Under the pieces are notes generated by a model that saw only the letters and a program-made list of their open reading frames with translations, was not told the origin of the DNA and did not search any database. DNA of 64,000 bases, from positions 87,057-151,056 of the forward strand of contig CAVKOU010000002.1 in assembly GCA_963658085.1 (NCBI GenBank). Reading direction: 5' to 3'. The translations under genes were made by a program, and so were the position numbers. The DNA comes from CAKRJP01 sp963658085 (GTDB lineage: Bacteria; Bacillota; Clostridia; Lachnospirales; Lachnospiraceae). This document shows, one piece after another, positions 8,147 to 16,057 of the stretch. Positions within the stretch are counted from its first letter, which is position 1, and every line of letters begins with the position of its first letter.

Positions 8147-8187
8147 AAAAAAGGAACTGCACATGAGTTGGTGTGGTTCCTTTTTTG
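8147..8187 (+). terminator. Terminator of the permease gene
   Basis: AAGGAACTGCAC (8151-8162) pairs with GTGTGGTTCCTT (8171-8182) with one wobble, followed by a T run. This is a classical intrinsic terminator. Confidence 0.85.
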
Positions 8188-8225
8188 TAATCTTTAACAA
8201 AATAAAACGAAAGTCAAAAAAGTGC

Positions 8226-8254
8226 TTGCGGTTTTTTTCACGCACTCGTATAAT
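8226..8254 (+). promoter_or_regulatory. Strong sigma-A promoter with a long leader
   Basis: TTGCGG (8226-8231) and TATAAT (8249-8254) are 17 bases apart. Transcription would start near 8261, about 295 bases before the small gene at 8556. Confidence 0.75.
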
Positions 8255-8261
8255 AGCTGTT

Positions 8262-8555
8262 ACCAGAAGATGGTTTCACCTGATAACAAAGTTTTCATTT
8301 TTTTCTTATCAAAGGGTGAATCTATTAAAAACAATCAGAGCGTCCGTCTCGGACAAAAGATCACAAGAAATTTTATAGAAAAGTTAATCATGAATGTTGC
8401 TGCAATGCCAGAACAATCTTCTGTCGTACGCATTTGTAATGCCCATAGCATCGGTCAATGTATCACGGCATCTCGCGAATGGATTATGGGGATTCGTGCG
8501 ATTTTGGTTATCAGCGGTTTTTTGCAGGAACCGGTAGATGAGGAAAGGAGGAGCT
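8262..8555 (+). other. Long untranslated leader, content unclear
   Basis: Between the promoter and the next well-supported start lie about 290 bases. They contain an open frame from ATG 8390 that would overlap the next gene by 11 bases and end at 8566, but it has no clear ribosome binding site and an unconvincing composition. I recognise no known riboswitch. The stretch may be a structured leader or may encode a small peptide. Confidence 0.35.
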
Positions 8556-8774
8556 ATGGGAAATAGGGAGGAGCAACGCCTATTTCGAGAGCTTACAGGT
8601 TATGAGAAGAATAGTGTTGGATTAAAGATGAATGGAGCATATGCAAGTCCTATGCAGATTGTGCAAGCGCACATGATGAGGGAGGGGAGTGGCTATATGC
8701 GAGACTATGTCCTGAATGATGCAGGAGATATTCAGGAAGTAGATTTTAATCAGATCGTACCTATGGGCTCTTGA
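8556..8774 (+). CDS. Small hypothetical protein (72 aa)
   Basis: The start is fixed by a very strong GGAAAGGAGGAG just upstream; a longer frame from 8538 would contain that site inside the gene. The product is 72 residues, soluble and mixed-charge, with EEQRLFRELTGYEKNSVGLK near the start and no membrane segment, signal peptide or cysteine. I do not recognise a domain. It seems to be a single-gene unit driven from the promoter at 8226. No close partner is visible: the next gene has its own promoter at 8886. It looks real because of the ribosome binding site and protein-like composition, but no function can be offered. Confidence 0.7.
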   Translation: MGNREEQRLFRELTGYEKNSVGLKMNGAYASPMQIVQAHMMREGSGYMRDYVLNDAGDIQEVDFNQIVPMGS

Positions 8775-8885
8775 AGTTTTTTGCAAGGGTAAATTCATTG
8801 GAACTAACAAAAACAAAGGGTAATAGAAGCGGTGAAGTAAAAAGGAAGTGCGCATACCCCGCGTAGAATCTAGAAGAAAAAGTTA

Positions 8886-8914
8886 ATGACGTGCCTTTTT
8901 CGGTTTGATATAAT
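8886..8914 (+). promoter_or_regulatory. Extended -10 promoter of the GH18 gene
   Basis: ATGACG (8886-8891) and TATAAT (8909-8914) have a 17-base spacer, and TGA precedes the -10 box as an extended element. The start codon follows about 22 bases after the -10, giving a short leader. Confidence 0.7.
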
Positions 8915-8936
8915 GGCTCTATATAGGAGGTAAAGA

Positions 8937-10724
8937 ATGGAAGAAAATAAGGACCGAAAATTGGAGGAGATGCGTCGGAGACAATTGGCCAGACGAAGGT
9001 ACCTTCAACGCAAGAGAAAAAGACGAAGAATTATCACCATAGTTCTTTTTATAATATTAATAGCAGTAATTGCCGTGGCAGCATTTCTTTGGAAAAAATA
9101 TAGTCCCACAAAAGAGACTTATGATTTGAATGATTATTATGGAATAGAAGAAGATGGACAGATGGCGGTTATTGTGGATAATCATATTGCCGGCGGTACC
9201 GGAATGATCGCAGATGGCAAGGCTTATATCAAGTATGATACGGTGAGAGATTCTATTAATAGTCGTTTTTATTGGGATTCGGAAGGACAGCAAGTGTTAT
9301 ATACTTTGCCGACAGCAACGATTGCCATACCTGTAGAGAGCAAGGAATATTCCGTTGCGAAGGACAAGCAGAGTGAGGATTATATACTTGTAAAGTTAGA
9401 CAATGATACACCATATATTGCATTAGATTTTATTCAACAGTACACGAATATCGATTATGAGGTGTACGAGAACCCAAGTCGTGTCATGATCGTCAGTGAT
9501 TGGGGCAAGACTTCCGTTGCTACAGTTAAGAGAAATACACAGGTTCGTTACCAGGCGGGTGTAAAGAGTCCTATTTTGACAGAGATCGAAAAGGGGGATG
9601 AGGTCACTTGGCTGGAAGATGAAGGAAAGTGGAGGAAAGTCCGTACCAAAGATGGATTTATGGGCTATGTCAGAAGCAGATCTCTGTCTAAGGTGAAGGA
9701 GACTACCATTAGCCGAGATTTTGATGAGCCTGAATATACCAATATTTCAAAAGATTATACCATCAATATGGTTTGGCATAATGTAACAAATACAGATGCC
9801 AATGACAATCTGGAGACATTGCTAGAGAAGACTAGTGGTCTTACCACCATTGCGCCAACCTGGTACCATGTGTTGAATACCAATGGAGATGTTTATTCTA
9901 TTGCATCGGACAGCTATGTGACGGAAGCTCACAAACAAGGACTGGAGGTATGGGCGACTCTCAGAGATTTTGATGGCGATAATGGAATTAATTCCTATGA
10001 CGAAACATATGAGTTGCTTCAGAATACAAAAGCCAGAACCAATATAATCAATACAGTTATAAACGAAGCGGTAGAGATGGGAATTGATGGTATCAACTTG
10101 GATTTTGAACATATTTCCACAGATTGTGGAGAGCATTTTATTCAGTTTGTTCGAGAATTGTCTGTAAGATGCAGGCAGAACGAGATTGTGTTGTCTGTGG
10201 ACAACTATGTGCCAAAGAGTTTTAATTTGCAATACAACCGTACCGAGCAGGGAGTTGTGGCAGATTATGTAGTTATTATGGGGTACGATGAGCATTATGC
10301 AGGATCGGAGGAAGCAGGATCTGTGGCTTCTTATGATTATGTAAATGATGGCATTACCGAGACTTTGCAGGAGGTTCCTGCGGAAAAGATAATCAGCGCA
10401 GTTCCATTTTTTACTCGTCTTTGGAGTGAGAAGAGCGGTACCGTAGAAAGCAAAGCCCTGGGAATGGAGGATGCAGCGGATGCAGTAAGCGCAGCCGGAG
10501 CGACAGCCACCTGGGATGATACCACTAAACAGAATTATGCTACCTGGAAGGGATCAGATGGAACCAAATATGAGATTTGGTTGGAAGATGAAGATTCATT
10601 GAAAGAGAAACTTCAGATTATGAAAGATAATAATCTGGCCGGAACAGCGGCGTGGGCTCTGGGTCAGGAAGATGAAAAGGTTTGGTCGGTAATTAAAGAA
10701 TACACAACAAGTTCAAAAGAGTAA
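8937..10724 (+). CDS. Membrane-anchored GH18-family glycoside hydrolase with SH3-like domain
   Basis: The 595-residue protein has an Arg/Lys-rich cytoplasmic tail (1-30) and one membrane helix (about 33-52). An extracellular part resembling a copper-amine-oxidase-type N domain (about 70-185) is followed by a bacterial SH3-like segment (about 193-255, ending GYVRSRSL) and a C-terminal GH18 barrel. The GH18 catalytic signature DGINLDFE lies at 384-391, with E391 as the likely proton donor, so the enzyme should be active. The build matches spore or cell-wall GH18 proteins of the YaaH/YdhD kind that cleave N-acetylglucosamine-containing polymers. It is a single-gene unit between its own promoter and terminator. 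A role in cell-wall or cortex remodelling is inferred. Confidence 0.85.
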   Translation: MEENKDRKLEEMRRRQLARRRYLQRKRKRRRIITIVLFIILIAVIAVAAFLWKKYSPTKETYDLNDYYGIEEDGQMAVIVDNHIAGGTGMIADGKAYIKYDTVRDSINSRFYWDSEGQQVLYTLPTATIAIPVESKEYSVAKDKQSEDYILVKLDNDTPYIALDFIQQYTNIDYEVYENPSRVMIVSDWGKTSVATVKRNTQVRYQAGVKSPILTEIEKGDEVTWLEDEGKWRKVRTKDGFMGYVRSRSLSKVKETTISRDFDEPEYTNISKDYTINMVWHNVTNTDANDNLETLLEKTSGLTTIAPTWYHVLNTNGDVYSIASDSYVTEAHKQGLEVWATLRDFDGDNGINSYDETYELLQNTKARTNIINTVINEAVEMGIDGINLDFEHISTDCGEHFIQFVRELSVRCRQNEIVLSVDNYVPKSFNLQYNRTEQGVVADYVVIMGYDEHYAGSEEAGSVASYDYVNDGITETLQEVPAEKIISAVPFFTRLWSEKSGTVESKALGMEDAADAVSAAGATATWDDTTKQNYATWKGSDGTKYEIWLEDEDSLKEKLQIMKDNNLAGTAAWALGQEDEKVWSVIKEYTTSSKE

Positions 10725-10732
10725 GCCATGGG

Positions 10733-10785
10733 ACATCCCCTGGGATCTGTGAAAGAATGCGCAGATTCCAGAGGGATGTTTTTTG
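10733..10785 (+). terminator. Terminator, first copy of a duplicated element
   Basis: ACATCCC...CTGGGATCTG pairs with CAGATTCCAG...GGGATGT around GAAAGAATGCG, followed by a T run. An almost identical element lies at 13021-13075. Confidence 0.85.
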
Positions 10786-10920
10786 TGATAAAAATTTATT
10801 TTCAAAAACAAATGGGCAATCCGATTGGAATAAGGTATATTATTTATAGAACAAATCGATATTTGATGAAGGAGGTTAAGTACAAAAGTAGCAGGAAATA
10901 ATCGTAGAATGGAGGAAGGT

Positions 10921-13008
10921 ATGAAAAAGAAATTACTGGTGATGTTGTTGTCAGTAACAATGGTGACAGGATTATATGGCTGTAGCACAGGAAATGACAA
11001 AGGAACTGATGATGCGGCAGAATCAACGGTTGCAAGTGAAACAGATTATACTACTGGAAGCCCATGGATTAACTCCAATATAGAGAGTAATGTGGAGAGT
11101 GCAGGGGAGGCAGACTATAAGGATAACTTTGACTTGGCAGTCAACGGGGAATGGGTAAAGGAGAATGAAATCAAATCCGGAGACTACAGAAATGCCTATG
11201 TAACTGGATTTACTGATACACGGAATGAACGACTGCTGGAAATCATGCAGTCAGATTCGGAGAACGAAGATCACAATGAGAAGCTAGTGAATACTCTTTA
11301 TCAGAGTTTTATGGATTGGGATAGCAGAGATGCAGCAGGTACAGAGCCGTTAATGCCATATTTACAGGAAATCGAAGAGTTGCAGGACTATGAGGATCTG
11401 GAAACTTACATTACGAAGACAGACTATACATTTGCAGATGCCTTTACAATGTATTTTTTATCTAATCCAAATGATAGTTCTTCGTATATTCTGGGAATCA
11501 TGCCGCCGTCATTTTTTCTGGATGATACTGCCAACTATGAAGATTTAGAAAATATGAGTGATCAAACCAAGCTGACATATGACTGCAACGAGAAAATCGT
11601 GGAGACTGTGCTTACCCAGTGTGACTATACCAAGGAGGAAGCGGAGCAGATCTTCGAGAGAGCTATTCAGTTTGAAAAGAAGATAGCAGAATTTTGTTAC
11701 AACAATGATGAGAACAATCTTGTAGAGACACAAGATCAAATCTATCAGCAGATTCGGAACTCTGAGGAATTAAAAAAGTACAAGTGGTACTCGCTGGTGA
11801 GTGAATCATTAAAAGCCTGGGGGATCGAGGAAATACCTGCTTTATGGTTGTGTGAGAAGGAGGATTATTTCGAGCATCTGGATGAGCTGCTTTCTGAGGA
11901 AAATCTAGATGATATAAAAGATTATTTGCTAGCACATACCGCAAGCAGCGCAATCAATCGGTTGGATAAGGAGACTTTTTATAAGTCTGTGGATATTAAG
12001 AATACGCTGAATGGTTCGGAAGGCTATAAGGAAGAGACGGAATATGCGATCGATGTAGTTTCTTCAAAATTGGGATGGCCTCTTTCCAAACTTTATTGCG
12101 ATCGTTATGTAACATCGCAGGATAAGCAAAATGTCTATGATCTTATAGAAGGAATTGTAGAAAAATATAAAGAAATGCTCCAAGAGGAAAACTTTCTTTC
12201 TGAGTCTACAAAGGAAAAAGCAATCGAAAAACTAGATAAACTTCGAATCAACTGTATGTATCCGGATGATTGGAGTGAGTATTCGTATGATGACCTGGAA
12301 ATTTCAGACAGTTATTTTGAAGCGGTTACAGAGATAGAACAATATGAAATAAAAAAGAAAATATCGGAATTTAGTGAACCGGTGAATCAAGATAAGTGGG
12401 ACGATGTGCCTATTACTCAGAATGCTTTCTACAGCGATCAGAAGAATTCTATCAATATCTTGCCTGGATTTGTGGGAGATGTTTTATATAATAGCGACAT
12501 GTCAAAGGAAGAAGTATATGGCATGCTGGGAGCAGTTGTAGGACATGAAATTTCTCATGCATTTGACGCATCCGGGGCTGCATTTGATGCGAATGGAAAT
12601 CGTGTAAATTGGTGGACGAGCGAGGATAAGGAAAAGTTTGAAGAAAAGACAGATAAACTGGTTGCTTACTATGATAGCATTTCTGTTTGGGATGAATTTT
12701 CCTGCAATGGTGAGCTGGTTAAGGGAGAGGCCTGTGCTGATATGGGAGCTGTGGCAGTGCTTCTTCGTATGGCTTCAGAGGATTCGGATTTTGATTATCA
12801 GGCATTTTTTGAGGCATACGCTAGAGTATGGGCTTGTAATATTACCCCAGAAGTGGCCAACTATTTCGGTATGTATGATACGCATCCTTTAAATTATCTT
12901 CGAGTGAATACGGTTGTAGCTCAGTTTCAGGAGTTCTATGACGCTTTTGATGTGAAAGAAGGAGATGGTATGTATATTGCTCCGGAGGACAGAGTGAAGG
13001 TCTGGTAG
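10921..13008 (+). CDS. M13 family (neprilysin/PepO-like) zinc metallopeptidase, lipoprotein
   Basis: The 695-residue protein starts with a lipoprotein signal (MKKKLLVMLLSVTMVTG, lipobox LYGC), so it should be tethered outside the cytoplasmic membrane. The zinc-binding HEISH is at 542-546, and the third ligand E603 and D607 lie in GEACAD. The C-terminal substrate-binding region carries THPLNYLRVN. Its length is typical of M13 peptidases, which cleave oligopeptides on the N side of hydrophobic residues. The start at 10921 uses GGAGG five bases upstream; ATG 10909 would lie before the signal peptide and lacks a site. The gene sits alone between two near-identical terminators, which suggests it arrived or was duplicated as a unit. 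Its natural substrate is unknown. Confidence 0.92.
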   Translation: MKKKLLVMLLSVTMVTGLYGCSTGNDKGTDDAAESTVASETDYTTGSPWINSNIESNVESAGEADYKDNFDLAVNGEWVKENEIKSGDYRNAYVTGFTDTRNERLLEIMQSDSENEDHNEKLVNTLYQSFMDWDSRDAAGTEPLMPYLQEIEELQDYEDLETYITKTDYTFADAFTMYFLSNPNDSSSYILGIMPPSFFLDDTANYEDLENMSDQTKLTYDCNEKIVETVLTQCDYTKEEAEQIFERAIQFEKKIAEFCYNNDENNLVETQDQIYQQIRNSEELKKYKWYSLVSESLKAWGIEEIPALWLCEKEDYFEHLDELLSEENLDDIKDYLLAHTASSAINRLDKETFYKSVDIKNTLNGSEGYKEETEYAIDVVSSKLGWPLSKLYCDRYVTSQDKQNVYDLIEGIVEKYKEMLQEENFLSESTKEKAIEKLDKLRINCMYPDDWSEYSYDDLEISDSYFEAVTEIEQYEIKKKISEFSEPVNQDKWDDVPITQNAFYSDQKNSINILPGFVGDVLYNSDMSKEEVYGMLGAVVGHEISHAFDASGAAFDANGNRVNWWTSEDKEKFEEKTDKLVAYYDSISVWDEFSCNGELVKGEACADMGAVAVLLRMASEDSDFDYQAFFEAYARVWACNITPEVANYFGMYDTHPLNYLRVNTVVAQFQEFYDAFDVKEGDGMYIAPEDRVKVW

Positions 13009-13020
13009 CAATAGAAAACG

Positions 13021-13075
13021 ACATCCCCCTGGGATCTGCGAAAGAATGCGCAGATTCCAGAGGGATGTTTTCTTG
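13021..13075 (+). terminator. Terminator, second copy of a duplicated element
   Basis: This copy differs from the one at 10733 by one extra C, one T-to-C change and one base in the T tail. It ends the M13 peptidase gene. Confidence 0.85.
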
Positions 13076-13173
13076 TTTCTAAAAATGTAGTGTGTTAGAA
13101 TTAGACGGAGTAAAGATGTACTGATTTGAAGAAGCGATTTTGATAAAACTTGCGGATAGAGAGGGAACAGGAT

Positions 13174-13662
13174 ATGGGAAGTCAGAGAAAAGATTATATT
13201 AGCTGGGATGAGTATTTTATGGGAGTGGCAAAGCTTTCAGGAATGCGTTCTAAGGATCCGAATACACAGGTGGGATGCTGTATCGTTAGTCAGGATAATA
13301 AGATTTTATCCATGGGATATAATGGATTTCCGATTGGATGCTCAGATGAGGAATTTCCTTGGATCAGAGAAGGAGAAGATCCTTTAGAGACCAAGTATGT
13401 TTATATTGTACACAGTGAATTAAATGCGATTTTAAATTACAGGGGAGGCAGTTTAGAAGGCTCTAAGTTGTATGTTTCTTTGTTCCCTTGCAATGAGTGT
13501 GCAAAAGCTATTATTCAAAGCGGGATTAAGGAAGTAATCTACGATAGCAACAAATACGAAAATTCTGCGTCGGTGATGGCTTCTATGCGGATGCTTAAGA
13601 CCGCCGGTGTGAAGGTGCATAGATATGAGAGATCTGGCAGAGAGGTATCGATTGAGTTGTAG
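13174..13662 (+). CDS. Deoxycytidylate (dCMP) deaminase family protein, ComEB-like
   Basis: The 162-residue protein has the zinc deaminase motifs HSE (H80, E82) and PCNEC (C106, C109), with KDPNTQVGC near the N terminus typical of dCMP deaminases. It would convert dCMP to dUMP for thymidylate synthesis. ATG 13174 is chosen over the upstream TTG at 13150 because the extra eight residues are not family-like and GGGAACAGG lies just upstream of the ATG. The sua5 gene follows 11 bases later, so the two are probably co-transcribed. ComEB of B. subtilis is the nearest relative I recall; substrate is inferred from the family. Confidence 0.88.
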   Translation: MGSQRKDYISWDEYFMGVAKLSGMRSKDPNTQVGCCIVSQDNKILSMGYNGFPIGCSDEEFPWIREGEDPLETKYVYIVHSELNAILNYRGGSLEGSKLYVSLFPCNECAKAIIQSGIKEVIYDSNKYENSASVMASMRMLKTAGVKVHRYERSGREVSIEL

Positions 13663-13673
13663 GGAGATTGAAG

Positions 13674-14792
13674 ATGGAAACCATTTTTGGATACGTAGAC
13701 CGGGAAGCCTTGCGTGGAATTGACTCTAAAGAAGAGGCTTGTGGGGAAGATATTGTAAATTTAAATAAAGTGAAGGAAGCAAAGCAAGTGATAGAAGAAG
13801 CGGGGCGGATTCTAAAAGAAGGCGGTCTGGTGGCTTTCCCAACGGAAACCGTTTACGGCTTGGGAGCAGATGGATTAAATCAGGAGGCTTCTAAGAAAAT
13901 TTATGAAGCTAAGGGACGTCCCTCAGATAATCCGTTGATCATTCATATCACCAATATGAAAGATTTGGAAAAAATCGTGGAGGAGATTCCGGAGGCTGCA
14001 AGAATTGTTGCAGATAAATATTGGCCGGGACCTCTTACCATGATCTTTAAGAAGGCAGATTGTGTACCTTATGGAACTACCGGTGGCCTTAGCACAGTGG
14101 CAGTCAGAATGCCCAGTGATGAGGTGGCAAGAGCAGTAATCGATGCAGGTGGTGGTTATATTGCAGCTCCTAGCGCCAACACCTCTGGAAGGCCAAGCCC
14201 TACCACAGCGGCCCATGTAAAGGAAGATCTTGAGGGAAAGATTGACATGATCGTAGATGGGGGCTCTGTAGATATTGGAGTGGAATCCTCGATTCTTGAT
14301 GTAACGGTAGAGCCTCCGATGATCTTAAGGCCGGGAGCTATTACGAAAGAAATGCTAGAAGATCTTATTGGTCAGGTGGATGTAGATCAAACTTTGATCA
14401 AACCGGACAGCAAGGTGACACCGAAAGCTCCGGGGATGAAATATAGACATTATGCTCCCAAGGCGGATCTTACGATTTTTGAGGGAGACATGGAGGCTGT
14501 GATCGATAAGATTAATGCTTTGGCTGCAGAGCAGATAAGTATTGGTAAGAGGGTGGGAATTATAGCTACCAAGGAGACGGAAGGAAAATATGTTTCTGAC
14601 GCAGATATCAAGGTGGCAGGAACCAGGGAGGATGAGGCCACTATTGCGAATCGTCTCTATGGAATTTTGAGAGAATTCGATGAGGATCAGGTGGATTTTA
14701 TTTACAGCGAGTCCTTTGATAGAGAGGGACTTGGTAGTGCAATTATGAATCGTCTTTTAAAGGCGGCAGGGCATCATGTAGAGAAAATTTAG
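13674..14792 (+). CDS. ywlC: Threonylcarbamoyl-AMP synthase, Sua5/YwlC type
   Basis: The 372-residue protein combines a YrdC domain (about 40-230; FPTETVYGLGAD, KGRPSDNP, APSANTSGRPSP) with a linker (KAPGMKYRHYAPK) and a C-terminal Sua5 domain. It makes threonylcarbamoyl-AMP from threonine, bicarbonate and ATP, the first step of t6A37 in tRNAs decoding ANN codons. The first residues (ETIFGYVDREA) extend beyond the usual Sua5 start by about 25 residues. ATG 13674 is preceded by AGGGAG at a seven-base spacing, better than the TTG at 13668. It ends at the terminator at 14866. Confidence 0.92.
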   Translation: METIFGYVDREALRGIDSKEEACGEDIVNLNKVKEAKQVIEEAGRILKEGGLVAFPTETVYGLGADGLNQEASKKIYEAKGRPSDNPLIIHITNMKDLEKIVEEIPEAARIVADKYWPGPLTMIFKKADCVPYGTTGGLSTVAVRMPSDEVARAVIDAGGGYIAAPSANTSGRPSPTTAAHVKEDLEGKIDMIVDGGSVDIGVESSILDVTVEPPMILRPGAITKEMLEDLIGQVDVDQTLIKPDSKVTPKAPGMKYRHYAPKADLTIFEGDMEAVIDKINALAAEQISIGKRVGIIATKETEGKYVSDADIKVAGTREDEATIANRLYGILREFDEDQVDFIYSESFDREGLGSAIMNRLLKAAGHHVEKI

Positions 14793-14865
14793 AGAAACTA
14801 TAGTAGAAAATCAAGTAAAAAAGCTATAGTAAAACGAGTGAAAAATCAAGAGTGTTTTGACAGTG

Positions 14866-14897
14866 AAAAACCGCGGATTTCCGCGGTTTTTCTTTTG
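14866..14897 (+). terminator. Terminator of the dCMP deaminase-sua5 unit
   Basis: AAAAACCGCGGA and TCCGCGGTTTTT form a compact GC-rich stem followed by TCTTTTG. It separates this unit from the Tad promoter. Confidence 0.88.
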
Positions 14898-14946
14898 TTT
14901 TGTCGTGGCGTTTTTTTATAAATTTGTAAGGCTTTCACAAAGATTT

Positions 14947-15021
14947 GCAACTTCTAAAAACTCTATTGCCAAATGAAAATGTCAAAGCTATAATCATCCT
15001 ACAAGTTGCAGACAGCAACTT
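14947..15021. promoter_or_regulatory. Three GCAACTT half-sites around the Tad promoter
   Basis: GCAACTT lies at 14947-14953. A perfect inverted pair, AAGTTGC (15003-15009) and GCAACTT (15015-15021), lies just after the predicted transcription start. Sites on both sides of a promoter suggest a regulator; the pair could also fold as a 5' RNA hairpin. Confidence 0.45.
14966..14994 (+). promoter_or_regulatory. Sigma-A promoter of the Tad operon
   Basis: TTGCCA (14966-14971) and TATAAT (14989-14994) are 17 bases apart. The start would be near 15001, leaving a leader of about 135 bases before the first gene. No other comparable promoter is seen until after the operon. Confidence 0.8.
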
Positions 15022-15136
15022 ATCTGATTGTTTTTATTCTAAAGATTCAAAGAACTCTTATAATTTTTCTTTTGGTTTGATCAGCCGAGATTCATTGTAA
15101 GCAAGTAAGTAACAGCATATGGAAGGAGGTTCTTAT

Positions 15137-16057
15137 GTGAGCAACCGTAGTTTGGTGATCTGTGACAAGGAGGAGGCCTATGCAACAGCTTTTGCGAATT
15201 ATTTAACTAAAATACGAACATTTCCCTTTCAAGTGAAGGTTTGTAGTGACCTTAGACAGGTGCAGGAAATGCTGGAAAAGCAACCGATTTATTTACTGTT
15301 GATTCATGAGAGTTACCAGGGGAGAGAACTGGATGACTTGGATGTGAAAAGACAAATATTACTGGTGGAGCGAGAACGAGAGTCTGAGAAAGAAGGGGTG
15401 ATATATCTCTATAAGTATCAGGCGGGAGATATTCTTGTGGCAACAGTATTGGAAGCATGCCGGGGGGAGAGTGGCTTTTTTATCTCCCCGGAAAGAGGTA
15501 TGGTACAGGGAAATGCTAAGGAGGTTATTGGAATTTTTTCTCCGGTGCATCGATGTGGAAAAACAAGATATGCCCTAAAACTTGGGAAAGAGTTTGCTGT
15601 TTCCGGGAAGGTGCTTTATCTGGGGATGGAATGTTATGGAGGATTAAAAGGATACTTCATAGAAGGAACCCCAAGCGTGGCAGATGCCTTATATTATGCC
15701 CGACAAGAAAATCAAAATCTGGGAACATTTCTTTCGGGGATGGTGGAGTCTATGGAGGGACTGGATTATTTGCCTCCGGCTAAGATGTCGGAGGATATGA
15801 GGAGTATCACAAGCAAGGATTGGATTCAATTGATTCAGCAAATCATAGTCAGTGGAAACTATGAAACAGTGATACTTGATATAGATGATGGCATTCCCGG
15901 AGTATATGACATTTTAAGGAATTGTACCCAGGTGCATCTTCTATATATTCAGGAGAAGGTGGCTTTAGGAAAAGTAAGTCAATTTGAGCGTGAGCTGCAA
16001 GTGATGGGATATGATGATGTGAAAAGTAAATTGATCAAAAAGGAGCAATCCTTATGA
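15137..16057 (+). CDS. TadZ/CpaE-like ATPase of the Tad pilus locus
   Basis: The 306-residue protein has a receiver-like N-terminal part (about 1-110) and a MinD/ParA-like C-terminal domain. The P-loop is altered: SPVHRCGKT (135-143) replaces the KGGxGKT of ParA, keeping K142 and T143 but losing the signature lysine. TadZ proteins localise the pilus assembly machine and often have such atypical P-loops. The start is GTG 15137, seven bases after AGGAGG; the ATG at 15119 lies upstream of that site. It overlaps the next gene by four bases (ATGA) and is the first gene of the operon. The assignment rests on context as well as fold. Confidence 0.8.
   Translation: MSNRSLVICDKEEAYATAFANYLTKIRTFPFQVKVCSDLRQVQEMLEKQPIYLLLIHESYQGRELDDLDVKRQILLVERERESEKEGVIYLYKYQAGDILVATVLEACRGESGFFISPERGMVQGNAKEVIGIFSPVHRCGKTRYALKLGKEFAVSGKVLYLGMECYGGLKGYFIEGTPSVADALYYARQENQNLGTFLSGMVESMEGLDYLPPAKMSEDMRSITSKDWIQLIQQIIVSGNYETVILDIDDGIPGVYDILRNCTQVHLLYIQEKVALGKVSQFERELQVMGYDDVKSKLIKKEQSL

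Noticed and set aside
8390..8566. 58-codon frame in the leader of the 72-residue gene
   Set aside because: There is no convincing ribosome binding site and it overlaps the next gene. I kept it only as a possibility in the leader entry.
10733..13075. Twin elements considered as insertion sequence ends
   Set aside because: They are direct copies of a terminator, not terminal inverted repeats, and no transposase lies between them.
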